Counted from the first letter of the stretch, positions 8,030-17,581 are shown. The stretch: 64,000 nucleotides of DNA from Gilvibacter sediminis (GCF_028561565.1 NZ_JAQQTE010000001.1:62001-126000); one strand, 5' to 3'. Notes: generated from the sequence alone by a model not told the origin. Made by a program: numbers and translations.

Positions 8030-8130
8030 GTTATCACGAAAGGTGGAGGGAATAGACCCTATGAAACCTTAGCAACCCTTTGCCCAGCAAAGAAGGTGCT
8101 AAATTCTACTGCTTATGCAGAACAGATAAC
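8030..8130 (+). promoter_or_regulatory. SAM-I (S-box) riboswitch
   Basis: The S-box core is recognisable in order: P1 5' arm GTTATC (8030-8035), the GAAAGGTGGAGGGA block, GACCCTATGAAACC, TAGCAACC, the AAGGTGCTAAATTC block, a short hairpin with TATGC, and the P1 3' arm GATAAC (8125-8130). It senses S-adenosylmethionine and represses methionine genes when SAM is abundant. It lies directly upstream of metH and metF. No T-run terminator follows; the likely output is the hairpin at 8151-8181. Confidence 0.92.
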
Positions 8131-8150
8131 GGAAAATAAACTTTCCTCTT

Positions 8151-8181
8151 TCCTGATGACCTTAACTAGAAACAATCAGGA
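8151..8181 (+). promoter_or_regulatory. Hairpin abutting the metH start codon (expression platform)
   Basis: TCCTGAT (8151-8157) pairs perfectly with ATCAGGA (8175-8181), and the ATG follows at 8182. The stem would occlude the initiation region. Together with the absence of a terminator this suggests translational rather than transcriptional control by the SAM riboswitch. Confidence 0.55.
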
Positions 8182-9177
8182 ATGCCAGACATTTTTAACG
8201 AACTACAACAACGAATACTCGTGCTTGACGGAGCCATGGGTACCATGTTGCAACGCTATGAGTTTTCTGAAGAAGACTTTCGGGGAGCGCGATTCAAAGA
8301 CTACCCCACTCCACTAAAAGGAAACAACGACCTACTTTCCTTGACCCAACCTCACGCTATTGCAGAAGTTCACAGTCAATACTTGGAAGCTGGGGCCGAT
8401 ATCATCTTGACCAACACCTTTTCATCCACCACGGTGGCCATGGCCGATTATCAGATGGAAGAGCTGGTCTATGAACTCAATTTTAAAGCTGCAGAGATTG
8501 CCAAAAAAGTTGCTAGAGAGTTTAGTTTAAAAGACCCAACTAAGCCCAGATACGTGGCTGGGTCTCTAGGACCGACCAACAAAACGGCAAGCATGTCTCC
8601 TGATGTCAATGACCCCGGATATAGGGCCATTAATTTTCAAGAGCTTTTTGAGGCCTATAAACAGCAGACAGAGGCCTTGTTAGACGGCGGAGTTGATCTT
8701 TTAATCGTGGAAACCATTTTTGATACCCTTAATGCAAAGGCGGCTCTTTTTGCCATTTCTGAAGTTAAGGAAGAACGCAATCTAAAAACGCCCGTAATGG
8801 TTAGCGGTACCATTACCGATGCCTCCGGACGTACTCTTTCTGGCCAAACCGCCGAGGCTTTTCTGATCTCCATAGCCCATGCAGATCTGCTATCCGTTGG
8901 ATTTAATTGTTCCCTGGGCGCCTCTAAACTACAGCCTTATTTAGAGTCAATAGCCGCAAAAACCAACTTGGCTATTTCTGCCTATCCAAACGCGGGTTTA
9001 CCCAATGCCTTTGGTCAATACGACGAGACCGCAGAAAAAATGGCAGCGCAAATACAGTCTTATTTGGATAACAAATTGGTCAACATTGTTGGCGGCTGCT
9101 GTGGGACAACTCCCGAACACATTAAAGCAATAGCCCAACTCACCCAAGGCCGCGAACCAAGACCCCTAATATCATGA
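8182..9177 (+). CDS. metH: Methionine synthase, homocysteine-binding subunit (split MetH N-terminus)
   Basis: A 331-aa homocysteine S-methyltransferase module equivalent to the first domain of cobalamin-dependent MetH. It opens with [14 protein letters not shown] and carries the zinc-binding cysteines in VGFNCSLGA and the [10 protein letters not shown] segment near the C-terminus. It binds and activates homocysteine; the remaining domains are on the next gene, which overlaps by 4 nt (ATGA), so the two chains are made together. Splitting MetH after the first domain is common in Bacteroidetes and is not a frameshift: each part has its own start and natural domain boundary. Regulated by the SAM riboswitch at 8030. 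Confidence 0.93.
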   Translation: MPDIFNELQQRILVLDGAMGTMLQRYEFSEEDFRGARFKDYPTPLKGNNDLLSLTQPHAIAEVHSQYLEAGADIILTNTFSSTTVAMADYQMEELVYELNFKAAEIAKKVAREFSLKDPTKPRYVAGSLGPTNKTASMSPDVNDPGYRAINFQELFEAYKQQTEALLDGGVDLLIVETIFDTLNAKAALFAISEVKEERNLKTPVMVSGTITDASGRTLSGQTAEAFLISIAHADLLSVGFNCSLGASKLQPYLESIAAKTNLAISAYPNAGLPNAFGQYDETAEKMAAQIQSYLDNKLVNIVGGCCGTTPEHIKAIAQLTQGREPRPLIS

Positions 9178-11855
9178 CAGAAACTGCTCCAAAGTACTTA
9201 AAGCTCGCTGGGCTTGAGCCCTTGATCATTACCCCAGAAAGTAATTTCATCAATGTCGGGGAACGCACCAATGTTGCCGGTTCTCGTAAATTCCTGCGTT
9301 TGATCAAAGCCGGGGAATTCCAGGAAGCCGTTGAGATTGCACGCCATCAAGTAGAAGGCGGTGCACAGATCATAGACGTAAATATGGATGACGGCCTTAT
9401 CGACGGCAAAACGGCCATGGTGACCTTTTTAAATCTGATCGCTGCGGAACCAGACATTGCCCGAGTTCCGGTAATGATAGACAGCTCCAAATGGGAGATC
9501 ATTGAAGCCGGCCTCCAGGTGATTCAAGGCAAAGGTGTGGTAAACTCCATAAGTCTTAAAGAGGGCGAAGCTGAATTTATGACCCAGGCTAAAAAGATCA
9601 AAAGATACGGAGCGGCCGTCATTATCATGGCCTTTGATGAAGTTGGACAAGCGGACAACTTTGAGCGCAGAATTGAGATCGCAAAACGTTCCTATGACCT
9701 CTTGGTAGATCGCGTTAAATTTCCTCCTCAAGACATTATTTTTGACTTGAACATCTTCCCAGTGGCCACAGGGATGGAAGAACACCGCAGAAATGCGGTG
9801 GATTTTATTGAAGCCACCCGTTGGGTCAAAGAGAACCTACCCCATGTTAGTGTAAGCGGCGGGGTGAGTAATGTGTCCTTTTCCTTTAGAGGGAACAATA
9901 CGGTTCGAGAGGCCATGCATTCGGTATTCTTGTTTCACGCTATACAGGCAGGGATGAATATCGGTATTGTGAACCCGGCCTTATTAGAGGTTTATGATAG
10001 TATTCCTGAGGATCTTTTGGAGCATGTAGAGGATGTTATTTTGGATCGACGTGACAATGCCACAGAACGCCTTTTAGCCTTTGCAGAGACTGTTCAGGGC
10101 ACAAAAAAGACCAAAACGGTGGATCTTGAGTGGCGCAAACAGAATCTTCAGGAGCGCATAACCCATGCCTTGGTCAAAGGGATCGATGCCTTCATTGTGG
10201 AAGATGTAGAAGAAGCTCGCCTACTCAGTCAGCGCCCCTTAGATGTAATAGAAGGACAATTAATGACCGGAATGGGCGTAGTTGGCGATCTGTTCGGTTC
10301 TGGTAAAATGTTCCTGCCTCAGGTGGTCAAATCTGCCCGAGTCATGAAAAAAGCCGTGGCCTATTTGAATCCTTTTATAGAAGAGGAGAAAAGTGAGAAA
10401 CAGCAGTCGCTTGGAAAAATTTTAATGGCTACGGTAAAAGGTGATGTACACGATATAGGCAAAAACATAGTCTCCGTGGTCTTGGGTTGCAACAATTACG
10501 AGATCATTGATCTGGGCGTGATGGTACCGCCGGAGAAGATCATTGAAACTGCCATTGAGCAGCAGGTTGACGCCATTGGACTTTCTGGTTTAATTACCCC
10601 TTCCTTGGACGAAATGGTCTTCCTGGCTAAAGAAATGGAGCGTCATAATTTGGCCATTCCGCTATTGATTGGAGGTGCCACAACATCTAAAGCACATACC
10701 GCCGTTAAAATAGATACGCAATATAAACACGCTGTTGTGCACGTCAATGATGCTTCAAGAGCAGTAACTGTGGTTGGCGATTTGCTCAATGAAAGATCGG
10801 CTGAAAGTTACACAGCCAATCTCAAGGAGGAATATGAAAGCTTCCGAACCAAGTTTTTAAATCGAGGGAAACAGAAGAGCTACATTTCCTTAGACGAGGC
10901 ACGCGACAAAAAATACAAGATTGATTGGAGCACTTTTAAGCCTGAGGCTCCAAACTTTGTTGGGATCAAAAAGATCACCTCCACTACCCTAACTGATTTA
11001 CTGCCATTCATTGATTGGAGTCCCTTTGTTAGAAGTTGGGATCTTCACGGTAAGTTTCCGGACATCTTAACGGATGATATTGTTGGTCAAGAAGCCCAAC
11101 AACTCTATGCAGATGCTCAGGAAATGATTACTCAACTAATAGCAGATCAAAGCTTGGAAGCTCGGGCGGTCTTTGGAATTTTTCAGGCCAACTCTATAGA
11201 TCACGATGACATTATAGTGCGCGAGCAAGAGCAAGAATTGGCACGATTCAGAACCTTGAGGCAGCAACTTAAAAAACGAGACGGCGTCCCCAATTTGGCG
11301 CTCGCTGATTTTATTGCTCCGCAAGACTGTGGAATCACCGATCATATTGGCGCATTCTGTGTGAGTATTTTTGGTGCTCAGGATCTGGCAGATCGCTACA
11401 AGCGTGAGCATGACGATTACAACGCGATCATGGTCCAAGCCTTAGCCGATCGTTTTGCGGAGGCCTACGCAGAATACCTGCACCGAGAAGTACGCAGGAA
11501 GCACTGGGGATATGCCGCAGGGGAAGATCTGGATAACCAAGGACTCATCCAGGAGGCGTATCGGGGGATTAGGCCTGCGCCCGGCTATCCGGCCTGTCCA
11601 GATCATTTGGAAAAAGAGACGCTTTGGTCGCTTTTAAAAGTTGAAGATAACATTGGAGTGAGCTTAACGGAGAGTTTGGCTATGTGGCCAGCGGCCTCTG
11701 TATCTGGCTATTATTTTGCGCATCCGGAATCCAAATATTTTGGTTTAGGTAAAATAACCGAAGATCAACTCATCAATTACGCCCAACGCAAAGGAATACC
11801 GCTAGAAAAAGCAGAAAAATGGTTGCACCCCAACCTCGCCATTGGGTCGCGTTAG
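9174..11855 (+). CDS. metH: Methionine synthase, pterin/cobalamin/reactivation subunit (split MetH C-terminus)
   Basis: 893 aa carrying the other three MetH modules: the methyltetrahydrofolate-binding barrel (about 20-290, [16 protein letters not shown]), the helical cap and Rossmann cobalamin domain (about 325-560) with GDVHDIGKN, where His426 is the lower axial cobalt ligand, and the SAM-binding reactivation domain (about 570-890) with [12 protein letters not shown] and the [12 protein letters not shown] segment. It transfers the methyl group from 5-methyl-THF to homocysteine. The last codons and the TAG stop lie inside an intergenic repeat element (11836-11940). metF follows after 91 nt, in the same riboswitch-controlled operon. 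Confidence 0.95.
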   Translation: MTETAPKYLKLAGLEPLIITPESNFINVGERTNVAGSRKFLRLIKAGEFQEAVEIARHQVEGGAQIIDVNMDDGLIDGKTAMVTFLNLIAAEPDIARVPVMIDSSKWEIIEAGLQVIQGKGVVNSISLKEGEAEFMTQAKKIKRYGAAVIIMAFDEVGQADNFERRIEIAKRSYDLLVDRVKFPPQDIIFDLNIFPVATGMEEHRRNAVDFIEATRWVKENLPHVSVSGGVSNVSFSFRGNNTVREAMHSVFLFHAIQAGMNIGIVNPALLEVYDSIPEDLLEHVEDVILDRRDNATERLLAFAETVQGTKKTKTVDLEWRKQNLQERITHALVKGIDAFIVEDVEEARLLSQRPLDVIEGQLMTGMGVVGDLFGSGKMFLPQVVKSARVMKKAVAYLNPFIEEEKSEKQQSLGKILMATVKGDVHDIGKNIVSVVLGCNNYEIIDLGVMVPPEKIIETAIEQQVDAIGLSGLITPSLDEMVFLAKEMERHNLAIPLLIGGATTSKAHTAVKIDTQYKHAVVHVNDASRAVTVVGDLLNERSAESYTANLKEEYESFRTKFLNRGKQKSYISLDEARDKKYKIDWSTFKPEAPNFVGIKKITSTTLTDLLPFIDWSPFVRSWDLHGKFPDILTDDIVGQEAQQLYADAQEMITQLIADQSLEARAVFGIFQANSIDHDDIIVREQEQELARFRTLRQQLKKRDGVPNLALADFIAPQDCGITDHIGAFCVSIFGAQDLADRYKREHDDYNAIMVQALADRFAEAYAEYLHREVRRKHWGYAAGEDLDNQGLIQEAYRGIRPAPGYPACPDHLEKETLWSLLKVEDNIGVSLTESLAMWPAASVSGYYFAHPESKYFGLGKITEDQLINYAQRKGIPLEKAEKWLHPNLAIGSR

Positions 11856-11940
11856 CGATTGCAGCGGAAAGCCCACAGCTTGCGAGGACTTGCAGCGAAA
11901 AGCGCGACCTGCCAACGGCAAGGGAACGCCAAAACAAAAA
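11836..11940. repeat. REP-like GC-rich intergenic element A
   Basis: A GC-rich, hairpin-prone element between metH and metF. Read on the minus strand it runs GGCGTTCCC..., GGTCGCGCTTTTCGCT..., GGGCTTTCCGCTGCAATC, GCTAACGCG, GGTTGGGG. The element at 59701-59805 has the same order of blocks in the opposite orientation. Similar sequences occur between genes in many Flavobacteriia, as I recall. It contributes the stop codon of metH. Confidence 0.6.
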
Positions 11941-11946
11941 TAGAAC

Positions 11947-12903
11947 ATGAAAGTAACTGACCATATAGCCAATGCCAAAGGGAACCCACAGTTCACCTTT
12001 GAAATTTTACCGCCCTTGAAAGGGCAAAGTATTGATGCGATCTTTGAGAGCATTGAACCTTTGATGGAGTTTAAACCGCCGTTTATTGACGTGACCTACC
12101 ATAGGGAAGAGTACGTTTATATTCCTTTGGAAGATGGCCTTCTCAAGCGACAAGTGGTGAAAAAGCGCCCCGGAACCGTGGGAATTTGTGCCGCGATACA
12201 GAACAAATATCAAGTAGATGCAATTCCGCACATTCTCTGCGGGGGCTTTACCAAAGAAGACACGGAGAACTTTTTGATAGACTTGGACTTTTTAGAAATT
12301 GACAATGTGGTGGCCTTGCGAGGCGATGCCGTAAAAAATGAGACCTATTTCTCACCAGAAAAAGACGGACACACCTATGCGGTGGATTTGGTGAAACAGA
12401 TTGATCAGCTCAATCACGGGTCCTATTTGGACGTGGAACTCCAAAATTCTGCCTGTACAAACTTTTGCATTGGTGTGGCGGGTTACCCGGAAAAGCATAT
12501 GGAGGCTCCGAATTTAGAAAGCGACCTGCACTTTTTAAAGAAGAAGGTAGAAGCCGGAGCCCAGTACATTGTGACTCAGATGTTTTTTGACAATGAAAAG
12601 TATTTTGATTTTGTAAAACGCTGCCGAGCAGCCGGAATTGAGGTGCCTATCATTCCAGGGCTAAAACCTTTGGCCACTAAAAAACAGCTCAACTTGATTC
12701 CGCACCGTTTTCATGTAGACCTGCCTGAGGCGTTGATCAAAGAAGCTATAAAATGCAAAGACAATGCTGCTGTGCGGCAATTGGGCATTGAATGGTGTAG
12801 CGCTCAAAGTAAAGAGCTAGTCGATCACGGAGTCCCAGTGCTCCATTACTACTCCATGGGTAAAAGCGATAACATTCGGCAGATCGCGGAGCGGGTTTTT
12901 TGA
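11947..12903 (+). CDS. metF: Methylenetetrahydrofolate reductase
   Basis: FAD-dependent reductase of 318 aa that makes 5-methyltetrahydrofolate, the methyl donor for MetH. The N-terminal FEILPP motif with Glu19 matches the catalytic glutamate of the F-E-F-F-P-P motif in E. coli MetF. Other family segments are DVTYHR, VALRGD with the folate/FAD loop, and QMFFDN followed by PIIPGL. Full length. Last gene of the SAM-riboswitch operon, completing the methyl cycle with the split MetH. Confidence 0.95.
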   Translation: MKVTDHIANAKGNPQFTFEILPPLKGQSIDAIFESIEPLMEFKPPFIDVTYHREEYVYIPLEDGLLKRQVVKKRPGTVGICAAIQNKYQVDAIPHILCGGFTKEDTENFLIDLDFLEIDNVVALRGDAVKNETYFSPEKDGHTYAVDLVKQIDQLNHGSYLDVELQNSACTNFCIGVAGYPEKHMEAPNLESDLHFLKKKVEAGAQYIVTQMFFDNEKYFDFVKRCRAAGIEVPIIPGLKPLATKKQLNLIPHRFHVDLPEALIKEAIKCKDNAAVRQLGIEWCSAQSKELVDHGVPVLHYYSMGKSDNIRQIAERVF

Positions 12904-12990
12904 TTGGAGGCGTCCGAGCGAAAACAGCAAAGTCCAGTGGACTTTGCCAGCGAGGAGCGTGACTGCCGCGCTGGAGTGAGAGCCCACGTT
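12904..12990. repeat. GC-rich intergenic element B with a perfect 9-bp inverted repeat
   Basis: Contains GCAAAGTCC-AGT-GGACTTTGC (12927-12947) and further GC-rich half-sites (GCCGCGCTGGAGTGAGAGCCC). Its composition differs sharply from the coding neighbours and it resembles, but does not align closely with, elements A and C. Non-coding. Confidence 0.45.
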
Positions 12991-13000
12991 GATACAATTA

Positions 13001-13036
13001 AAGAAAGGCCTTAAACTTGCGTTTAAGACCTTTCTT
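13001..13036 (-). terminator. Terminator of tRNA-Gln
   Basis: A 16-bp stem with one G-U pair (AAGAAAGGCCTTAAAC / GTTTAAGACCTTTCTT) lies 9 nt beyond the 3' end of the tRNA. On the minus strand it ends in a T-rich stretch. It may also stop metF transcripts coming from the other side. Confidence 0.75.
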
Positions 13037-13045
13037 GAAATATGT

Positions 13046-13117
13046 TGGCCCACTAGGGCTCGAACCTAGACTCTTCTGAACCAAAATCAGACGTGTTGCC
13101 AGTTACACCATGGGCCA
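13046..13117 (-). tRNA. tRNA-Gln (anticodon UUG)
   Basis: A 72-nt cloverleaf on the minus strand. The acceptor stem is TGGCCCA / TGGGCCA, the anticodon loop is TTTTGGT with anticodon TTG between TCTGA/TCAGA arms, and the T arm contains GGTTCGAGCC. CCA is not encoded. It has its own promoter and terminator and stands alone between metF and the DUF2723 gene. Confidence 0.95.
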
Positions 13118-13134
13118 ATTCCATAATGAGTGCG

Positions 13135-13165
13135 CAAATTTAAGACAAGTTTTGTCTTCTACAAA
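13135..13165 (-). promoter_or_regulatory. Promoter of tRNA-Gln
   Basis: On the minus strand TTTG (13162-13165) and TAAATTTG (13135-13142) are separated by 19 bp, a textbook Bacteroidetes promoter ending 17 bp before the tRNA. Confidence 0.75.
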
Positions 13166-13230
13166 CAAAAACTGGAAAATTTAGCCTCTTAAAGATACGC
13201 TAAAGTTCTTGTGAAACCTTAGGGTAAATA

Positions 13231-13260
13231 TTTCCAAGAGTATAAATATTATTACCTTCG
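13231..13260 (+). promoter_or_regulatory. Candidate promoter of the DUF2723 gene
   Basis: TTTC (13231-13234) and TACCTTCG (13253-13260) are 18 bp apart, a near match to the consensus, 25 bp before the ATG at 13286. Confidence 0.45.
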
Positions 13261-13285
13261 CTGGGAGTTTAAAAACCACAGGTTT

Positions 13286-16200
13286 ATGCAAGAGGCAGCT
13301 TTTAAAAAATGGAATCTATTGTTGGGCTGGGGCGTTTTTGGCGTTTCGCTTATCGTTTACATCTTGACCTTAGAACCCACTGCCAGTTTCTGGGATGCCG
13401 GAGAATACATTACTACAGCTTCTAATTTAGAGATCGGTCACCCGCCTGGAGCGCCGCTTTATCAAATGTTAGGGGCCTTCTTTTCTTGGTTTGCCATGGA
13501 ACCGGCCAATATTGCCTACACCATCAACCTGATGTCTGCCTTTGCCAGTGCCTTTACCATTGGATTGATGTTTTGGTCACTGACCATCCTGCTAGTCAAT
13601 GTTATCGGCAAGGAAAAACTCAGCACTAGCGGCACTGCTGTCGCGGTATTGGGGAGTGCAGCCGTTGGTTCACTAGCCTTTGCTTTTACCGATAGTTTTT
13701 GGTTCAATGCCGTGGAAGCCGAGGTGTACGCCATGGCCAATTTGATTTTGGCCGTCCTGTTTTACTGCGGATTGCGTTGGGAACGTGAAATGAACAAACC
13801 AGGCGGAGATCGTTGGGTGATACTCATTTCACTCATTGTGGGGCTTTCCTTTGGAGTTCACTTTATGGGACTATTGACCATCCCGGCCATTGGTTTCCTG
13901 TACTATTTTAAGAATACCAAGAAGATTACGGTTAAGAATTTCATCTTAGCTAATGTGGTGGTTGTGGCAATTTTACTGTTCATCTTTAAGCTGCTTTTAC
14001 CTTTGAGTATGAAGCTCTTTAGTGGTTTTGAGATCTTCTTTGTCAATCAAATTGGATTGCCGTTTAACTCTGGAACCATCATTGCGGCATTGCTTTACAT
14101 CGGGATCTTTTACTACATCCTGAAGTTTACTCGTAAAAAAGGATACGCCAAACTCAACACTTTAGCGCTTTGTGTGCTTTTCATTTTTGTTGGATTCTCT
14201 AGCTGGCTGATGTTGCCCATCCGTGCCAATGCCGGAACAGTGATCAACGAGAACAACCCGAACAACGCTCGCGAGCTATTGGCTTATTACAATCGTGAGC
14301 AATATCCGGAGACGCACCTGTTCTACGGGCCGCAGTTCACTGAAGACTATGCCGGTTTAGACCCAATCACTCCTTACGTGGATGACAAGCCTAAGTATGA
14401 AAAGAACGAGGAACTAGGCCGCTATGAGATTGTAAACAATTACAAACTCGCCAAACAAAATACAGACGATCGTCACAAATCCATCTTCCCGAGAATGTGG
14501 AGTATAGAGCACAGCGCCAATTACTTGGCCTATACAGACGGTCTTGATTTTAGCATTAAACGCGAATACCTCAGTGAGGAGGTGATCCGTCAAGAAGTAG
14601 CTCAGTTCAAGGAAGCATACCGCTTGGGCTACGTAGATGCTGAAGGTTATCACCGCTTCCTCAAAGAATTTGCTGGTGTATTGGATATTGAAAAACCGAG
14701 CTTTAGTGACAATTTGCAGTTCATGTTCTCCTACCAGTTCGGCTATATGTACGGCCGCTATTTTATGTGGAATTTTGCCGGACGACAAGACGACATTCAA
14801 GGCCAAGGAACGGTCTTGCACGGAAACTGGATCAGCGGTATTAAATTTATAGACGAATGGCGTCTAGGTCCACAAGACAACCTACCCAGCGATGCTTTAA
14901 ACAACAAAGGTAGAAACACCTACTTCTTCCTCCCGCTTTTGCTTGGACTCCTAGGGATCTTCTTTATTGCAAGTAAAAACCCAAAGTATTTCTGGGTGCT
15001 TTTGGTGTTCTTCCTCTTTACGGGAATCGCCCTTAAAGTGTACCTGAATGAAAGGCCTTTTGAGCCGCGTGAGCGTGATTACGCCTTGGTAGGCTCCTTC
15101 TATATGTTTGCTATGTGGATAGGCTTTGGTGTCTACGCTCTTTTTGATCTGATCAAGGAGTACAGCACGCCTAGAATTGTTGCGCCTTTGGTAGTGGTTA
15201 TTGGAATGTTGGCAGCGCCCGCCCTGTTGATCTCTCAAAACTGGGATGATCACGACCGTTCAAACCGTTACACAGCTAACTCCATGGCGAAGATGTATCT
15301 GGATTCCTGTGATGAGAATTCCATACTCTTTACCATTGGTGATAATGACACCTTTGCGCTTTGGTACGCCCAAGGAATAGAAGGATACAGGCAGGATATA
15401 CGTACGGTCAATACGAGTCTGTTCCAAACGGATTGGTATATAGACGATATGAAAAAGGCCGCCTACACTAGTGCCCCGATACCGTCACAAATGACCCATG
15501 CTCAATACAGAACAGGAACCCGTGATTTTGTCTTTGCACAAGAAGTAACTGAAGAGCCTGTCAATATCAAAGAATGGTTGAATTGGATTGTCTCTGATGA
15601 TCCGCGTACCATGGTGACGCTACCCGATAACAATCAGAAGATAAGTACCTTCCCGTCAAAGACGGTGCGTATTCCAGTAGACAAAGAAACCGTGCTGCGC
15701 AACGGTATTGTTGATCCTAAGGATGCCGACTTGATAGTACCTTATATTGACATTAAGCTCAACGGTGATGTGCTTTACAAGAATCGTTTATTGATGCTTG
15801 ATATCATTGCCAACAACAACTGGGAACGTCCTATTTACTTTACCGGTGGTAGCTTTGGTGATGACGATTATCTGTGGATGAAGGATTACCTGCAGTTAGA
15901 TGGTGTGACCTATAAATTGGTTCCTATCAAAACTCCACGTGACCCTGAGAACCCTTATGAAATGGGACGCATCAATACCGATAAGATGTATGATATTGTC
16001 ACCAAATGGGATTGGGGTAATAGCGGCAGTGAAGACATTTACCACGACCCAGAAACCCGCAGAAATGCTTTGACCTACCGTTCAAACATCTCGCGCTTGG
16101 CAGACAGCCTCATAGTAGAAGGCAAGAATGACAAAGCCAAAGTGGTGCTGGATCTGGCCATGGAAAAAATGCCCGTAGAGAAGTTTGGCTTCTACACCAT

Positions 16201-16600
16201 GCTAGACCCATACATTAGAGCATATTACGCTATTGGAGAAAATGAAAAAGCACGAGAGATCTTTAAGCAAGTCTCCGAGAAATATCAGGAGCAATTGATC
16301 TTCTTTGATCAGTTCAGCCCAAGAGAACAAGACCGATTGGTCTCTGAGATCCTCACTAATGTGGAGCGATACAGAGCCTTAGTGTATCAATTGAACGTTC
16401 CCGGTGAAGATGAGGACTTTGTGGAGCAAGAGTTCATGACCTTCAATTCTTATCTAGAGAAATTCAAGGCCTTGTATATCCGTCAAGGTTTATTTGATGA
16501 TGATACAGACGATCTTGACCTCTATGAGGATGAAGATCCATTGCTTATGCCGGCAGACACTTCAGGCCTCGACAGCCTTGACGCAGAAAGCGAGCAATAA
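13286..16600 (+). CDS. DUF2723 membrane protein, TMEM260-like (putative protein O-mannosyltransferase)
   Basis: A 1104-aa protein of the DUF2723 family. The N-terminal half has about eleven membrane helices; the first external loop holds ASFWDAGEY with Asp37 and Glu40, an acidic pair placed as in GT-C glycosyltransferases. The C-terminal half (about 640-1060) is soluble and contains helical, TPR-like segments (KAKVVLDLAMEKMP, NEKAREIFKQVSEKYQ) and ends in a very acidic tail. The human homologue TMEM260 is a protein O-mannosyltransferase, so a role in periplasmic protein glycosylation is a reasonable inference; no substrate can be read here. The polysaccharide deacetylase gene starts 4 nt after the stop, implying one operon. 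Confidence 0.8.
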   Translation: MQEAAFKKWNLLLGWGVFGVSLIVYILTLEPTASFWDAGEYITTASNLEIGHPPGAPLYQMLGAFFSWFAMEPANIAYTINLMSAFASAFTIGLMFWSLTILLVNVIGKEKLSTSGTAVAVLGSAAVGSLAFAFTDSFWFNAVEAEVYAMANLILAVLFYCGLRWEREMNKPGGDRWVILISLIVGLSFGVHFMGLLTIPAIGFLYYFKNTKKITVKNFILANVVVVAILLFIFKLLLPLSMKLFSGFEIFFVNQIGLPFNSGTIIAALLYIGIFYYILKFTRKKGYAKLNTLALCVLFIFVGFSSWLMLPIRANAGTVINENNPNNARELLAYYNREQYPETHLFYGPQFTEDYAGLDPITPYVDDKPKYEKNEELGRYEIVNNYKLAKQNTDDRHKSIFPRMWSIEHSANYLAYTDGLDFSIKREYLSEEVIRQEVAQFKEAYRLGYVDAEGYHRFLKEFAGVLDIEKPSFSDNLQFMFSYQFGYMYGRYFMWNFAGRQDDIQGQGTVLHGNWISGIKFIDEWRLGPQDNLPSDALNNKGRNTYFFLPLLLGLLGIFFIASKNPKYFWVLLVFFLFTGIALKVYLNERPFEPRERDYALVGSFYMFAMWIGFGVYALFDLIKEYSTPRIVAPLVVVIGMLAAPALLISQNWDDHDRSNRYTANSMAKMYLDSCDENSILFTIGDNDTFALWYAQGIEGYRQDIRTVNTSLFQTDWYIDDMKKAAYTSAPIPSQMTHAQYRTGTRDFVFAQEVTEEPVNIKEWLNWIVSDDPRTMVTLPDNNQKISTFPSKTVRIPVDKETVLRNGIVDPKDADLIVPYIDIKLNGDVLYKNRLLMLDIIANNNWERPIYFTGGSFGDDDYLWMKDYLQLDGVTYKLVPIKTPRDPENPYEMGRINTDKMYDIVTKWDWGNSGSEDIYHDPETRRNALTYRSNISRLADSLIVEGKNDKAKVVLDLAMEKMPVEKFGFYTMLDPYIRAYYAIGENEKAREIFKQVSEKYQEQLIFFDQFSPREQDRLVSEILTNVERYRALVYQLNVPGEDEDFVEQEFMTFNSYLEKFKALYIRQGLFDDDTDDLDLYEDEDPLLMPADTSGLDSLDAESEQ

Positions 16601-16604
16601 CACA

Positions 16605-17246
16605 ATGAAATATACAGTCAAATCTCCAAAGGTGCTTCAGATGCTTTATCCGAAGCGCCTTTGGCGTTTAGACCCCACAGAGAAAGTCATTTATTTGACC
16701 TTTGATGACGGACCGATCCCAGAGATCACTCCGTGGGTCATGAACACTCTGGAAGCTTTTGATGCTAAAGCGACCTTCTTTTGTATTGGAGATAATGTCC
16801 GCAAACATCCTGAGGTATATACAGACCTACTCCAAAAAGGACACCGTGTAGCCAATCACACCATGCACCACGTTAAGGGTTGGAAAACACCCTTGCTGGA
16901 TTATTTAAGAGAAACCGAGAGCTGTCATAATCTCATGGAAGCAGCAAGCGGTGATGCTGAAGTAAGCAAACTGTTTAGACCTCCCTACGGACAGCTGCGC
17001 TCCAATCAATCCAAGGCGCTACAAAAGAAAGGATACAAAATTGTGATGTGGGACGTGCTCTCTGCGGATTTTGACCTGAATCTATCCCCAGAAAAGTGTG
17101 CGGAAAATGTTATCAAACATGCAAAAGCGGGCAGTATTGTTGTGTTTCACGACAGCCTAAAAGCGGCACCGAGGCTCCAAGTGGCCTTGCCAGCGGTTTT
17201 AAAAGAATTTAGTAAGCGGGGGTTTGCGTTTAAATGTATTCCTTAA
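16605..17246 (+). CDS. Polysaccharide deacetylase (NodB homology, CE4)
   Basis: A 213-aa single-domain CE4 esterase. The catalytic TFDDGP motif has Asp34 (base) and Asp35 (metal), the H-T-M-H-H motif gives metal ligands His85 and His89, RPPYG follows, and VFHDS holds the second catalytic histidine near the C-terminus. It removes acetyl groups from N-acetylated glycans such as peptidoglycan or exopolysaccharide. The start at 16605 lies 4 nt after the DUF2723 stop; a longer in-frame reading from 16494 would overlap that gene. No signal peptide is evident, which is common in the Bacteroidetes group. Its 3' end overlaps the convergent thioredoxin-like gene by 17 nt. Confidence 0.88.
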   Translation: MKYTVKSPKVLQMLYPKRLWRLDPTEKVIYLTFDDGPIPEITPWVMNTLEAFDAKATFFCIGDNVRKHPEVYTDLLQKGHRVANHTMHHVKGWKTPLLDYLRETESCHNLMEAASGDAEVSKLFRPPYGQLRSNQSKALQKKGYKIVMWDVLSADFDLNLSPEKCAENVIKHAKAGSIVVFHDSLKAAPRLQVALPAVLKEFSKRGFAFKCIP

Positions 17247-17526
17247 CCAGTCCGATCAAGGTATTTGCGTCTTGCTCACCGCTTTGACGCCATTTCATTT
17301 CGCCGTTCTTGTAAATCATCAAGGTTGGGAGGCCTTTAACGCGCAGGGCGTCAGCCAATTCCTTGTTCTTGTCCACATCGATCTTGATCACTCTAGCCTT
17401 ATCGCCTAGAGCCGCTGCAACATCGCGCAGCACCGGATGCATGGCCGTAGAGGGCTCGTTCCATTCGGTATAAAAATCGAGGAGTACAGGAATGTCGGCT
17501 TCTATTAATTCTCCAAATTTTGACAT
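17230..17526 (-). CDS. Thioredoxin-fold protein lacking the CxxC active site
   Basis: A 98-aa thioredoxin domain without signal peptide. Strand and loop landmarks are kept: VLLDFYTEW, VIKIDVDKN, the cis-proline loop KGLPTLMIYKNGE, and a C-terminal helix. The W-C-G-P-C active site is replaced by W-N-E-P-S (residues 22-26), so both cysteines are missing and no cysteine remains anywhere in the protein. It cannot act as a disulfide reductase; a structural, chaperone-like or binding role is more likely. A TATATTTG element on the minus strand (17560-17567) is a likely promoter. The gene overlaps the convergent deacetylase by 17 nt. Confidence 0.85.
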   Translation of the reverse strand: MSKFGELIEADIPVLLDFYTEWNEPSTAMHPVLRDVAAALGDKARVIKIDVDKNKELADALRVKGLPTLMIYKNGEMKWRQSGEQDANTLIGLVKEYI

Positions 17527-17581
17527 ATGATTCCCGTATGAGATTGGTGATCAGTATTACAAATATAGTGTTTTAGGGCAA

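Noticed and set aside
7976-8317. A 113-aa plus-strand ORF over the metH leader
   Set aside because: It lies across the SAM riboswitch and into metH in another frame; the RNA structure explains the sequence.
8182-11855. metH as a frameshifted gene
   Set aside because: The break falls at a natural domain boundary with an ATGA overlap; this two-gene form is normal in Bacteroidetes.
11773-12053. Minus-strand ORFs of 63-83 aa between metH and metF
   Set aside because: They run through the GC-rich element A and the ends of metH and metF; no start context or family match.
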